A stretch of 53,475 bases of DNA. It comes from CAYOKT01 sp964404605. Lineage in GTDB: Bacteria; Electryoneota; Electryoneia; Electryoneales; Electryoneaceae. Shown piece after piece: positions 25,474 through 33,936 of the stretch. The notes under the pieces are model-generated. The model saw only the letters and a program-made list of their open reading frames with translations, was not told the origin of the DNA and did not search any database. The position numbers were made by a program, and so were the translations under genes. The stretch is from assembly GCA_964404605.1 (NCBI GenBank), contig CAYOKT010000008.1, positions 1-53,475 of the forward strand, read 5' to 3'. Each line of letters begins with the position of its first letter. Position 1 is the stretch's first letter.

Positions 25474-25974
25474 TCAGCCCGTGAGACGCTTGATCTCCGC
25501 TTGAACCATGGACTGGGTGCGGACCCCGGCGACCCCGGTCTTCACGAGAATCTGCCAGACCCCTTCGAGGTCGAGGAAGAGCTGCTTGTCGTACTGCTTC
25601 TTCTCCATGCGCTTCTTGCAGTCGTCGTAGAGGGTGAGCGCCTGGGTGAGCTGCGCCTGGGTGTCCGTCCACTCTTCCTTCAGCGTGGGGCTGAACTTGT
25701 CGCCGTACTTCTTGAACCCCGCCGTGATGTACGCCGCGACCGGGTTGACGATGTTGATCACCTGGAGGACCTCGATATTCTTGTTGTGAACCTTGGCCTC
25801 CCAGTCCTCGTTCGATTTCACCTGCATGGGCTCGGGAATCGGCAGCGGCTCGGGCGCCTGTACATCCAGCAGGACCTCCCGGGTCTGGGCCGTTTGCTCC
25901 CCCGGACCACTTTTCTGTTGACCGCATCCCACCAGCAGAACGGATAACAGACAAACAACCAAGATGCTTTTCAT
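25474..25974 (-). CDS. nos-linked lipoprotein of unknown function
   Basis: 166 residues. The signal peptide ends in the lipobox LLVGC (about C17), followed by a Gln/Pro-rich linker (GQQKSGPGEQTAQ, PEPLPIPEPM). A mostly helical domain then begins at NEDWEAKVHNKNIEVLQVINIVNPVAAYITAGF and includes two Cys/Lys-rich helices (LYDDCKKRMEKKQYDKQ). A good GGAGG precedes the ATG. I do not recognise the family and see no haem or copper motif (a single Cys after the lipobox). Its place between the four-helix membrane protein and nosD suggests an accessory role in NosZ electron transfer or maturation. Confidence 0.75.
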   Translation of the reverse strand: MKSILVVCLLSVLLVGCGQQKSGPGEQTAQTREVLLDVQAPEPLPIPEPMQVKSNEDWEAKVHNKNIEVLQVINIVNPVAAYITAGFKKYGDKFSPTLKEEWTDTQAQLTQALTLYDDCKKRMEKKQYDKQLFLDLEGVWQILVKTGVAGVRTQSMVQAEIKRLTG

Positions 25975-26007
25975 TCTACCTCCCTCCCCGGTTTCCCGGG
26001 AGAAACC

Positions 26008-26637
26008 TCACTTTTTATCGGCCGGACGCATTCGATAGGAGAAGCACCATCCCGCGACGATCAGCAACCCGAAGGCGATGAACAGGTAGGTTCCGAAGCC
26101 CGGGAAAGACCACACCTCGAATTGGCCGACCATCCGGTGGCCGAACATGGGTGGGGTGAACGGATCGACATGCACCGAAGCCCGGGGGTCCAGGTTGTGG
26201 CCGTAGGAATACAGCTTGTACCAGAAACTCCAGAGCGAGAACAGCGCGAAGTACCCGGCGATCGCGATGATGTCGAGCACCGATCCGACGGTGCCGATCA
26301 CGGCGGCCCTGAGAGTGAGCACCCCGATCAGCCCGATCACCAGCGGCAGCCACTTGAACTCGGTGAAAGCCTTCCTCTCCAGGGGAGCCATCCCGATGTA
26401 GTGGTTGAGCACATTGATCTCGGTCAGGTCGTTCCCGTCATCTCCCCCGACCAGGTCATGGCTGTAGATGAAGAGCTCCAGCCCTTCGGGGTACTGCTGG
26501 GCGACGAAGGTCATCTTCCAGAGCGGGACGAAGAAGGTCGGCACCAGCATCAGGGCCGCGAGGAAAACCAGCAGCCGGCTCCGCATGTTCAGGGGTTGCG
26601 CCAGTTTCACGGTGAATCGCTGAAACATCTTTTCCAT
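26008..26637 (-). CDS. nosZ-linked four-helix inner-membrane protein
   Basis: 209 residues with four clear transmembrane helices: LLVFLAALMLVPTFFVPLW, LVIGLIGVLTLRAAVIG, LDIIAIAGYFALFSLWSFW and YLFIAFGLLIVAGWCF. Between helices 1 and 2 lies a periplasmic loop with EINVLNHYIGMAPLERKAF; before helix 4 another has DPFTPPMFGHRMVGQFEVWSFPG. Conserved-looking His and Met in these loops could bind copper or haem; that is inference. ATG at 26637 follows GGGGAG; a GTG four codons upstream is possible. Clade II nos loci commonly encode small membrane proteins just after nosZ, and this occupies that position. No gene name is assigned. Confidence 0.78.
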   Translation of the reverse strand: MEKMFQRFTVKLAQPLNMRSRLLVFLAALMLVPTFFVPLWKMTFVAQQYPEGLELFIYSHDLVGGDDGNDLTEINVLNHYIGMAPLERKAFTEFKWLPLVIGLIGVLTLRAAVIGTVGSVLDIIAIAGYFALFSLWSFWYKLYSYGHNLDPRASVHVDPFTPPMFGHRMVGQFEVWSFPGFGTYLFIAFGLLIVAGWCFSYRMRPADKK

Positions 26638-26656
26638 CGGTCCGTTCACTCCCCTG

Positions 26657-26692
26657 CCTGAACCCGCGGGCCCTCCGGCCCGCGGGTTCAGG
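26657..26692 (-). terminator. Very strong hairpin after nosZ
   Basis: Perfect 16-bp arms (CCTGAACCCGCGGGCC and its complement) enclose the loop CTCC, starting 9 bp after the nosZ stop. No U tract follows; the next element is the ribosome binding site of the downstream membrane-protein gene. It probably protects the nosZ 3' end or attenuates read-through. Confidence 0.6.
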
Positions 26693-26701
26693 TGGATTCC
26701 T

Positions 26702-28606
26702 TTACGGTTTCACCAGCAGATAACCCTGCATCTCCTGGTGCAGCGCGCTGCAGAAGTTGGTGCAGTAGAACGCGTACACACCCGGCTTTTTCGCCTTGAA
26801 GGTCACCGTCTTCGTCTCGCCGGGGTCGACTACGAGGTTGATGTTGTAGTCGTTGATCGCGAAGCCGTGCAGCTCATCGCGCGTCTGTTCGATGTTGGTC
26901 AGGTGGACGATCACCTTGTCGCCCTTGTTCACACGGATCACATCCGGCGCGAAGAAGGTGCGGACGGCCATCATCCAGACCTCGACCGTCCTGCCGCGGC
27001 GAACGATCTTCGCCTCGTCGGCGCTCCAGATGGCATCCGGGTTCTTCGGCCGCTCCGGGTCATCCTTCTTGTAGACCTCAATCGGGTTGAGCTTGTCCGC
27101 TTTGATCATCACGGCGTAGTGCGGCTCCGGCTCGGTGAAGGCGTCGTAGAGCAGCTTCATCTTGTCGCCGGTGATGTCGATCAACTGCGCCGACTCCGGA
27201 ATCGAGGGACCGACATTGAGGTGCCGTCCCTTGGACAGCTTGTTCAGCGCGACGAGGTAGTTGCCGTCCGGTTCACGGGAATCCCCCTCCGCCGTGACCA
27301 GGTGGCCGATGTTGTAGGCCACGGGGATCTTGTCGACGACGTACTGGTTCATGTCCGCGCCCTCATCGTAGGGCGGCAGCTTCCATTTCGCGACGGCGCT
27401 CTCGACGAAGAGGGAGGTGTAGGCGTACCCGCGCCCGTCGAACTGGGTGTGCAGCGGGCCGAGGCCGACGGGGATCTCCGCTTCCCGCACCGAGGTGTAG
27501 GTCAGCACCGGGATGCCGTCGATGGTATCCTCGTAGTCCTTCTCCCGGATGGCTTTCTTGACCTTCTCGATGTCGAACACGGTGGTCGTCGGCGAGAGCT
27601 TGCCCGACCCGATGATCCAGCGGCCGCTGGGGCTGACATCCACACCGTGCGGGGACTTGGCCAGCGGCATGAAGAAAGCGACACCCGGGGCCTTCGCCGG
27701 GTCGATGACCGGAATGCCGCTGTATCGCTTGGCCTTGCCGGCCTTGACGGCTTTCTCCGCCTCGCGCCAGTCCACCATCAGGATGTAGTCCTTGTCCTTC
27801 TGCGAAGCGGTGATTTCGAGCTTGCCGCCCTCGATGAACTCGCGCTCGGAGTTGTAACAGGTCCAGAACAGGTAGCCTTCGCTGGCCGCCTTGCCGGCAT
27901 CGCCGAGGTCATAATTGAAGGGCGGAACCAAGACTTCCCAGCCGACCTTCATCTCGCCGGAGTTCGGATCGACCTTGATGCCGGCGACGACTCCCTTGTA
28001 CTTGGTCGCGTAGTCGGTGACATCCGCGTAGGTACCTTCCGGGAAGGGGACCGACATCCGCGTCGACATGGTCACATACTCGGTGTTCGGGGTGACGAAG
28101 GAGCTGCCGTGGTTCGCGGAGATGTTCGGCACCTTCAGAATCTGCTTCGTCTTGAAATCCCTCAGGCTGATCCTGGCCATGCGCCCATTGGCGTTATCGT
28201 TGATGAACAGCCACCGGCCATCATACTCGCCATCCGTTTCAGAGAACCCCGGGTGGTGGGCATCCCCCCACTTGTAGCCCCCGAGCATCTCCTTGGTTTC
28301 ATCGTCGAAGCCGTACCCCGTCCCCGGATACTGGCTGAACACGGGGATGGTGCAGATGTGCCGCATGGAAGGGACGCCGGCGACGAAAATCTGGCCGCTG
28401 TGTCCGCCGGAGTAGAACAGGTAGTATTCGTCCAGGTCGCCCGGCGCGACATAGGTCGCCAGCGCGGCGTCGGTCACATCCGACCCGCCGGCCGCCCTTC
28501 CCCCGCCCCTGCCCCTCTGCGGTGGTTTGCCGCAGCCGATGGCGCCGATAAGAAACAAGGCGAGAGCCGGCAGCAGAAGCATTCTCGTCATTCTCCAGTT
28601 TCTCAT
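26702..28606 (-). CDS. nosZ: Nitrous-oxide reductase, Sec-type (clade II), predicted lipoprotein
   Basis: Reduces N2O to N2 at the CuZ centre, fed by CuA. 634 residues. A Sec signal with the lipobox LIGAIGC (about C25) replaces the Tat signal of clade I. The N-terminal propeller has YSGGHSGQIFVAGVPSMRHI, DAHHPGFSET, GRWLFINDNANGRMARI, ANHGSS and SPHGVDVSPSGRW, where the CuZ histidines lie. The C-terminal cupredoxin has ELHGFAI and CTNFCSALHQEMQGY (CxxxCxxxHxxM), the CuA ligand set. A strong AGGAGAGGAG precedes the ATG. Upstream is a 130-bp gap that probably holds its own promoter; accessory genes follow downstream. Confidence 0.98.
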   Translation of the reverse strand: MRNWRMTRMLLLPALALFLIGAIGCGKPPQRGRGGGRAAGGSDVTDAALATYVAPGDLDEYYLFYSGGHSGQIFVAGVPSMRHICTIPVFSQYPGTGYGFDDETKEMLGGYKWGDAHHPGFSETDGEYDGRWLFINDNANGRMARISLRDFKTKQILKVPNISANHGSSFVTPNTEYVTMSTRMSVPFPEGTYADVTDYATKYKGVVAGIKVDPNSGEMKVGWEVLVPPFNYDLGDAGKAASEGYLFWTCYNSEREFIEGGKLEITASQKDKDYILMVDWREAEKAVKAGKAKRYSGIPVIDPAKAPGVAFFMPLAKSPHGVDVSPSGRWIIGSGKLSPTTTVFDIEKVKKAIREKDYEDTIDGIPVLTYTSVREAEIPVGLGPLHTQFDGRGYAYTSLFVESAVAKWKLPPYDEGADMNQYVVDKIPVAYNIGHLVTAEGDSREPDGNYLVALNKLSKGRHLNVGPSIPESAQLIDITGDKMKLLYDAFTEPEPHYAVMIKADKLNPIEVYKKDDPERPKNPDAIWSADEAKIVRRGRTVEVWMMAVRTFFAPDVIRVNKGDKVIVHLTNIEQTRDELHGFAINDYNINLVVDPGETKTVTFKAKKPGVYAFYCTNFCSALHQEMQGYLLVKP

Positions 28607-28645
28607 CTTTCTACTCTCCTCTCCTGTAGGACCCCTTTTAACTCC

Positions 28646-28680
28646 AATTCACTCGAGTTCGGTTCCGTAGATCGTGAATT
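28646..28680. promoter_or_regulatory. Inverted heptamers upstream of nosZ
   Basis: AATTCAC (28646-28652) and GTGAATT (28674-28680) are perfect complements 21 bp apart, 40-75 bp before the nosZ start. They could be paired operator half-sites. No regulator is assigned and no clear FNR or NsrR box is seen. Confidence 0.3.
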
Positions 28681-28735
28681 CGTACACAAATGCGGAAAAA
28701 GATTCTACTTTCCTTCATCCTCATCGCCTGCATGG

Positions 28736-29947
28736 TTATTTGCCTGAAGAAAGCTCCGCCTCGCGGTTTTTCACGATGTCGTAGGCCTTCATGATCTTGT
28801 TGATCGCTTCCCACTTCTCCTCGTCGGTGAGAACGATCTGGCTGTTGAGGATGATCTCCATCGTCCCCGTGGGGGCGAAGAGGAACTCCTCGAGGCTCTT
28901 GCTGAAGCGCGCGCGGACATCATCCGGCGCCCAGGAGAGATCCGGGCCCTTGTCCGTCGGCGACTCGATGTCGAACGCCACGATGCTGTGGCAGACGAAA
29001 CAGCTGTGTTCGACGAAGAACGCCCCGTCCCCTTCGCGCATCCTCCGGTCCCGCTCGATCTCCTCCGGTGTCATCTCGTCGCGGAGGGAGAAGCCGGGGA
29101 GGTAACCGCGCGGCAGCTTTTCCAGGTCCTTCCAGCTCATCACCAGCATCGCCAGCGCCTGGGCGTCGCGGGACTGGAAGTTCATCTCCGGCATGATGGA
29201 GTTCGGGACGATGGTGGGCGGCGACTTGAAATGCTTGATGTGCCAGTTGAAGATGGTCTGCTGCTCGGAGACGAGGTGGCTGAAGTCGAACTCCTCGGGG
29301 TGCTTGTCCCCTTCATTGGTCAGGTCCGGCCCGAGGCTGCCCCCCTGGCCGTTGATGGTGTGGCAGACCTTGCAGCCCTTCTCCCGCATCAGCGACTTGG
29401 CTCGATTGATATACTCCATGCCGGGCGTGCTGCGCTCGAAGCGGTGGCAGGTGTTGCACTGGATCTCGTACAGCGGCGGCGGGTCGCGGGGGTCATACTC
29501 CGAGCCGATGATCCCGCTGAGCAGCGGCTGCTCCCAGTGCTCCACGAAGCCATGGGCATCGTTGCCGGTCAGGGCGTACCCCTGCCCGCCGTGGCAGATG
29601 GTGCAGCCGTACTCTTCGACGGGATGGCTCTTGAAGAGGGACAACCTGGGATGCGTGCTCCAGGGCTGCTCGACGTTCTCCAACCCCTTCCAGAACATCC
29701 CCTGGTGGCAGGTGGTACAGCGGTCGACACTCCCCAGCTCCTCGATCCAGACCTGCTGGATCCCGGTGGGGACGCGGGCGGCGGCCTCCGGCCCGAGCTT
29801 CTCCGCGACGATCGCCCTGAATTCGTTCTGGTAATAGCGCCATTCCGGGGCGGAATCCATGAGGATCGCGGCGATCCCCGCGCCCAGGGTGACGGCCCCG
29901 ACGATCAGCAGTCCGACGATTTCACGGAATCCGAGTTTCTTTCTCAT
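28736..29947 (-). CDS. Membrane-anchored pentahaem cytochrome c
   Basis: 403 residues with an N-terminal membrane anchor (about 10-30: IVGLLIVGAVTLGAGIAAILM). Five CxxCH motifs follow: CTTCH (77), CTICH (115), CNTCH (164), CKVCH (192) and CFVCH (near 320). The spacing differs from NrfH/NapC proteins; the region after haem 4 (GQGGSLGPDLTNEG) reads as a class I cytochrome c domain. It lies 7 bp after the cytochrome b gene, so it is probably the c subunit of that quinol-oxidising complex and passes electrons to NosZ. ATG 29947 opens the anchor. Five haems in this subunit is unusual for a bc-type complex. Confidence 0.9.
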   Translation of the reverse strand: MRKKLGFREIVGLLIVGAVTLGAGIAAILMDSAPEWRYYQNEFRAIVAEKLGPEAAARVPTGIQQVWIEELGSVDRCTTCHQGMFWKGLENVEQPWSTHPRLSLFKSHPVEEYGCTICHGGQGYALTGNDAHGFVEHWEQPLLSGIIGSEYDPRDPPPLYEIQCNTCHRFERSTPGMEYINRAKSLMREKGCKVCHTINGQGGSLGPDLTNEGDKHPEEFDFSHLVSEQQTIFNWHIKHFKSPPTIVPNSIMPEMNFQSRDAQALAMLVMSWKDLEKLPRGYLPGFSLRDEMTPEEIERDRRMREGDGAFFVEHSCFVCHSIVAFDIESPTDKGPDLSWAPDDVRARFSKSLEEFLFAPTGTMEIILNSQIVLTDEEKWEAINKIMKAYDIVKNREAELSSGK

Positions 29948-29954
29948 CGACCCC

Positions 29955-31451
29955 TCAGAACGTGATCGGAGAACCCGGCCAGGCTTGCCACGGCCAGTAG
30001 AAGTTCCAGTTCGGACCACGGAGCGCGGTCCCTGTATAGGTCAACAGAACGAACGCCAGGATGAAGGCGCAGAAGGTGGCGATGGAGGCATAGCGGGTGG
30101 AAGCCGTCCGCTTCAGCACGAAGAAATAGAGAAGCACGAACAGGACGAGCAGCAGGGTCGCCGGGTTGATGAAGTCGAAGAAGAATTGGCTCTCGATCCC
30201 GCTGAAGAGTTCCCGGGTCGGGAAGAGGAGGCTGACGGCGACGCAGAGAACGGTCGCCACGGCACCGTAGACGAACCCCACGACGCCCCAACGCCTCCCG
30301 GCGCTGCTGGTGAACCAGTACCCGATTCCCTTCTGCTCCTTGTCGAGGAAGGGGATCAGCGCCAGCCCCGCGAGAACCACCGCGGGGACGATCACACCGC
30401 CCATCAGCGCCGAATACCCGACCAGCTCCTGCAGACCGAGGAAGTACCACGGCGCCTTCGCGGGGTTGGGGGTCACCTCGGGGTTGGCCGCCCCTTCCAG
30501 CGGAGCCTTGAAGAGCAGCGCGAGAAGCACGGTCACGGCGAAGGTGGCGAGCATGACCAGAAGCACCCGGGTGGTGAGGAAGGGCGAGGAGGGCACCGAG
30601 TTATTCTCGTCCAGCGTCGTCGGGTCGAGCACATTGACCGAGGTTCCGGCGGCGATGCCGAGGACGCTGTAGGTCTTGGTCTTCTTGGGCACGGCCGGCT
30701 CGCGGCCGATCGCCTCGCGGCGCACCTGCTCGATGACCGCCAGCCCGCCGTCCTTGCGCACGCGCCACATGTGCCAGGCGGCGACGGCGAAGATGATCAG
30801 CGGGAGAAAGGCGACATGGAGGACGTAGAAACGGATCAGGGTATTCTGGCCGATGCGCGTGCCCCCGAGGAGGAACTGCCGCATCTGCTCCCCGATCAGC
30901 GGCACCGAAGCGGCGATGTTCGTCCCCACCGTGATCGCCCAGAAGGCGAGCTGATCCCACGGCAGCAGGTACCCGGTGAAACTGAGCAGCAGCGTCAGCA
31001 CCAGAAGCAGCACCCCAAGGACCCAGTTGTAGGGGCGGTGGGACCGGACGATCTCCCCGCTCTTGTACGACCCGGTGAGGAACACGCGGAACATGTGCAG
31101 AAAGACGACGGCGACCATCGCGTGCGCCGCCACCCGGTGCATCCGCCTCAGCAGCCACCCGAAACTGACCGCGAAATCGATGTCCTTGATGCTCCAGTAC
31201 GCCCTCTCCACCGAGGGGACATAGAGGAACATCAGGATGACACCGGTGACGGTGAGGATGATCAGCAGGGTGAGGGCGATGGTTCCCAGATAGAGGGAAT
31301 ACTTGAAGGCGAGGCTGCGCAGCGAAACCCGGTTGGGGAACCAGTGGATCAGGAAATTCGAGACGACCGCGCTGCCCGCTTCACGGTCCGATTCCGGCTT
31401 CCACGACCAGAACAGCTTGCTGAGGAGGTCCTTTTTCGGCAACAGGCTCAT
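29955..31451 (-). CDS. Fused cytochrome b (b6 plus subunit IV type)
   Basis: 498 residues. The N-terminal half is cytochrome b6-like, with helix B RMHRVAAHAMVAVVFLHMFRVF and helix D FYVLHVAFLPLIIFAVAAWHMWRV supplying the four haem-b histidines. RSHRPYNWVLG and the GYLLPWDQLAFWA Q-cycle region lie between. The C-terminal part resembles subunit IV, with KAPWYFLGLQELVGY (the PEWY-site variant of many menaquinol complexes). Extra C-terminal helices follow (about 13 helices in total). It oxidises quinol together with the adjacent Rieske and cytochrome c. Rieske stop and cytochrome b start are 3 bp apart. Confidence 0.94.
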   Translation of the reverse strand: MSLLPKKDLLSKLFWSWKPESDREAGSAVVSNFLIHWFPNRVSLRSLAFKYSLYLGTIALTLLIILTVTGVILMFLYVPSVERAYWSIKDIDFAVSFGWLLRRMHRVAAHAMVAVVFLHMFRVFLTGSYKSGEIVRSHRPYNWVLGVLLLVLTLLLSFTGYLLPWDQLAFWAITVGTNIAASVPLIGEQMRQFLLGGTRIGQNTLIRFYVLHVAFLPLIIFAVAAWHMWRVRKDGGLAVIEQVRREAIGREPAVPKKTKTYSVLGIAAGTSVNVLDPTTLDENNSVPSSPFLTTRVLLVMLATFAVTVLLALLFKAPLEGAANPEVTPNPAKAPWYFLGLQELVGYSALMGGVIVPAVVLAGLALIPFLDKEQKGIGYWFTSSAGRRWGVVGFVYGAVATVLCVAVSLLFPTRELFSGIESQFFFDFINPATLLLVLFVLLYFFVLKRTASTRYASIATFCAFILAFVLLTYTGTALRGPNWNFYWPWQAWPGSPITF

Positions 31452-31453
31452 CG

Positions 31454-31972
31454 TTAGACCACCAGTCTGAATTCACGGTCCACTTCGCGTGAAATGTCCA
31501 CCAGGAGCTGCCCGTCCTCCGGGGCGATCTCGATGGGGTGCCACTTCAGCGGCCGGGGCGCGGGGCCGGCGTAGTTCGTGCCCTCGCCGCGGAACTTCGA
31601 ACCATGGCACGGACAGCGGAACTCCCCGGACAGGCGCACCTTCAGCTTCCGGACGATCATCTCCATTACCCGGTTGAAGGGGGAAAACTTCACCGTGCAC
31701 CCCAGGTGGGTGCAGACCGCGGAGATGACATGGAAGCTGTTCCCTTCCCGGAAGAGGAAGATCCGCTGTTTATCGAGGAAGGTCACCCCCTGCTGGAACA
31801 GCTCCGGGCTGCCGATCTTGAACCGGCTGGGCGGCTCGTAGCGGACATTGGGCACGAGGGATCGGAACAGGGGCCAGAGGGAGGCGAGAACACCCGCTCC
31901 GATCAAGCCGCCCGTGATCCGCGTCAGGAACGACCTCCGGGTTTCCGGCGCCTTGTGGATTAGCACGCTCAC
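31454..31972 (-). CDS. Rieske iron-sulfur protein
   Basis: 172 residues. The N-terminus has a twin-arginine-like RRSFLT and a membrane helix (ITGGLIGAGVLASLWPLF). The [2Fe-2S] ligands are in CTHLGC (87-92) and CPCHGS (120-125). The insert between the two boxes (KFSPFNRVMEMIVRKLKVRLSGEF) is longer than in b6f Rieske proteins. It takes one electron from quinol in the bc-type complex with the downstream cytochrome b. GTG at 31972 overlaps the stop of the upstream oxidoreductase (GTGA). Confidence 0.95.
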   Translation of the reverse strand: MSVLIHKAPETRRSFLTRITGGLIGAGVLASLWPLFRSLVPNVRYEPPSRFKIGSPELFQQGVTFLDKQRIFLFREGNSFHVISAVCTHLGCTVKFSPFNRVMEMIVRKLKVRLSGEFRCPCHGSKFRGEGTNYAGPAPRPLKWHPIEIAPEDGQLLVDISREVDREFRLVV

Positions 31973-33909
31973 TCGACTGTCTCCACGAAGTTGAACCTTT
32001 CCATCGTCATCGCCTCCGTCGGGCAGCGCAGCGCGCAGAGCCCGCAACGGATGCAGGCGGTATCATCTTTCAGCAGGACGGTCAGGGGGAGCGACTCATC
32101 ATGCCCGTACCGGGCCAGCGCCTCGGCGCGTTGCTCTTCGGGCATGTCGACCATCTCGAGAGGGACGAACTTGAGGCACCTTTCCGGGCAGACATCGGCG
32201 CAGCGGCCGCAGAGAACGCACAGCTCGGGGTCGTAGATGGTGTCGATGTGACAGGTGAGACACCGCTCCGCCTGCCGCCGGGCTTCTTCCTCGGTGTACA
32301 CGTTCTCCACCTCGGTGATCCCCGTCCGGCGGCCGGTATCCACGGTTTCCGGCGGCTTGCGGTCCAGTTTTTCATACCCGGCGGGCATGCGGTACTCATG
32401 GGCGGGAAGCTTGTTGATCTCCACCTGGAGGCTCACCTTCCTCGCCGCCCTGCCGAAGAAGGCGTCGATGGACTGCGCGGCGGTCTTCCCGTTGGCGATC
32501 GCCTCGATGGCGATGCGGGGACCGAAGGCGGCATCGCCCCCGGCGAACACACCCGGCGCCGAGGTCTCGAGGGTCGCGGGATCGATCCGGACGGTACCGG
32601 TGTTCGTAATCTCGATGCCGTCTTCCTCCGTGAGGAAGTTGAAATCCGCCTGCTGCCCGATGGCGAGGATGACCGAATCGACCTCCAGCTCGAAAGTTTT
32701 CGATTCATCGAACTGCGGGTTGAAACGCCCCTCCTCGTCGAAGACGCGTGTCACGCCGACGAAGCGCGCCCCGGTGACCCGCTCGCCGCCGACGAACTCC
32801 ACCGGCCCCCAGGAGGGGTGGAACCGGAGACCCTCTTCCATGGCTTCGCGCAACTCTTCGCGCCCCTGGACCGTGCGCGCGGCGGGCAGAAGATCGAAGG
32901 ACTCGAGGGAGACGACATGCACCTCGGAGACGCCGCTGCGCAGCGCGCCGCGGGCGGCGTCCATCGCCGGCTGCCCGACCACCGCCTGCGCGGTGAGTTC
33001 GATCTCCTCCATCGGCTGGTAGAACTCGCGGACGGCGGTCCGCGCGGCATCGAGGGCGACCGACCCGCCCCCGATCACGACGACCTTGTCACCGAGGTCC
33101 ACCCGGTAACCGCTGTTCAGGTTGAGCAGGTAGTCGACCGCCTTGATGACCCCATCCTTCTCATGGCCGGGGATGTTCAGGTCCCGCCCGCGCATCGCGC
33201 CGACCGAGAGGAAGAAGGCCTCGAAGCCCTCCTCGCGCAGGCTCCGCAGGTTGTACTCCTCCGTCAGGGGAGTCCCGGTACGGATCTCCACGCCGAACTG
33301 CTCGAGGACCGCCACCTCCCGCTCGATAACCTCCCGGGGCAGGCGGTAGCCGGGGATGCCGTACCGCAGCATCCCGCCGGGGTTCTTCAGGGATTCGAAG
33401 ATGGTCACCCGGTAGCCGAGAAGCGCGAGGTCGTGCGCACAGGCGAGGCCCGCCGGGCCGCTGCCGATCACGGCGACTTTTTTCCCCACCTTCGCCGCTT
33501 TCGACGACGCGGTCTTCCCGAGGCAGGACATGTGCCACGCCCGGCTGCAACCATATTCGACGCCGTCATCAAGCAGCGACTTCAACGTGTCGGGCCGGGA
33601 GGATTCCGAACCGAAGCGTTCGGTGACGAAACGCTTCAGGGGGCGGATGGTCACCGCCTGGTCGATCCAGCCGCGGCGGCAGGCGTCCTCGCAGGGCGCC
33701 GCGCAGATGCGGCCGCAGGTCGAGGCAAGAGGGTTCGGGGAACGCGCGACGAGGTACGCCTCGCGGTAACGCTCCTCGGCGATCAACTGCACATACCGCC
33801 CCGAATCCGTGTGCACCGGGCAGGCCTGCATGCACGGGACATTGGTGCGGTACCAGGTCAAATCATTGAATTTCGCGGGATAGCGGTGGCGGCTGCCTAT
33901 GTCACCCAT
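31969..33909 (-). CDS. GltD-like FAD/NAD(P) oxidoreductase with ferredoxin domains
   Basis: 646 residues and no signal peptide, so cytoplasmic. The N-terminal Fe-S domain has CMQACPVHTD, CGRICAAPCEDAC. FAD-binding VAVIGSGPAGLACAHDLA and an NAD(P)-binding Rossmann segment VVVIGGGSVALDAAR follow, then APGVFAGGDAAFG. The C-terminal 2x[4Fe-4S] domain has CVLCGRCADVCPERC and CIRCGLCALRCPTEA. This is the glutamate-synthase small-subunit architecture used by many electron-bifurcating or ferredoxin-linked enzymes. Coupling to Rieske/cytochrome b suggests it moves NAD(P)H or ferredoxin electrons to the quinone-side complex; that is inference. A CLTCH in it is part of the Fe-S region, not a haem site. 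Confidence 0.9.
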   Translation of the reverse strand: MGDIGSRHRYPAKFNDLTWYRTNVPCMQACPVHTDSGRYVQLIAEERYREAYLVARSPNPLASTCGRICAAPCEDACRRGWIDQAVTIRPLKRFVTERFGSESSRPDTLKSLLDDGVEYGCSRAWHMSCLGKTASSKAAKVGKKVAVIGSGPAGLACAHDLALLGYRVTIFESLKNPGGMLRYGIPGYRLPREVIEREVAVLEQFGVEIRTGTPLTEEYNLRSLREEGFEAFFLSVGAMRGRDLNIPGHEKDGVIKAVDYLLNLNSGYRVDLGDKVVVIGGGSVALDAARTAVREFYQPMEEIELTAQAVVGQPAMDAARGALRSGVSEVHVVSLESFDLLPAARTVQGREELREAMEEGLRFHPSWGPVEFVGGERVTGARFVGVTRVFDEEGRFNPQFDESKTFELEVDSVILAIGQQADFNFLTEEDGIEITNTGTVRIDPATLETSAPGVFAGGDAAFGPRIAIEAIANGKTAAQSIDAFFGRAARKVSLQVEINKLPAHEYRMPAGYEKLDRKPPETVDTGRRTGITEVENVYTEEEARRQAERCLTCHIDTIYDPELCVLCGRCADVCPERCLKFVPLEMVDMPEEQRAEALARYGHDESLPLTVLLKDDTACIRCGLCALRCPTEAMTMERFNFVETVE

Positions 33910-33936
33910 TCGATCGTCCGGTTGTGAGCGTACCGT

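Noticed and set aside
24075..25484. Plus-strand 469-residue open frame over nosD
   Set aside because: Shadow frame of an intact beta-helix gene.
26738..28747. Plus-strand 669-residue open frame over nosZ
   Set aside because: Exact antisense of nosZ; no ribosome binding site or known motif. It is open because of the GC-rich codon bias.
31969..33909. CLTCH in the GltD-like protein as a haem c site
   Set aside because: The protein has no signal peptide and the motif lies within the Fe-S cysteine region next to a ferredoxin domain.
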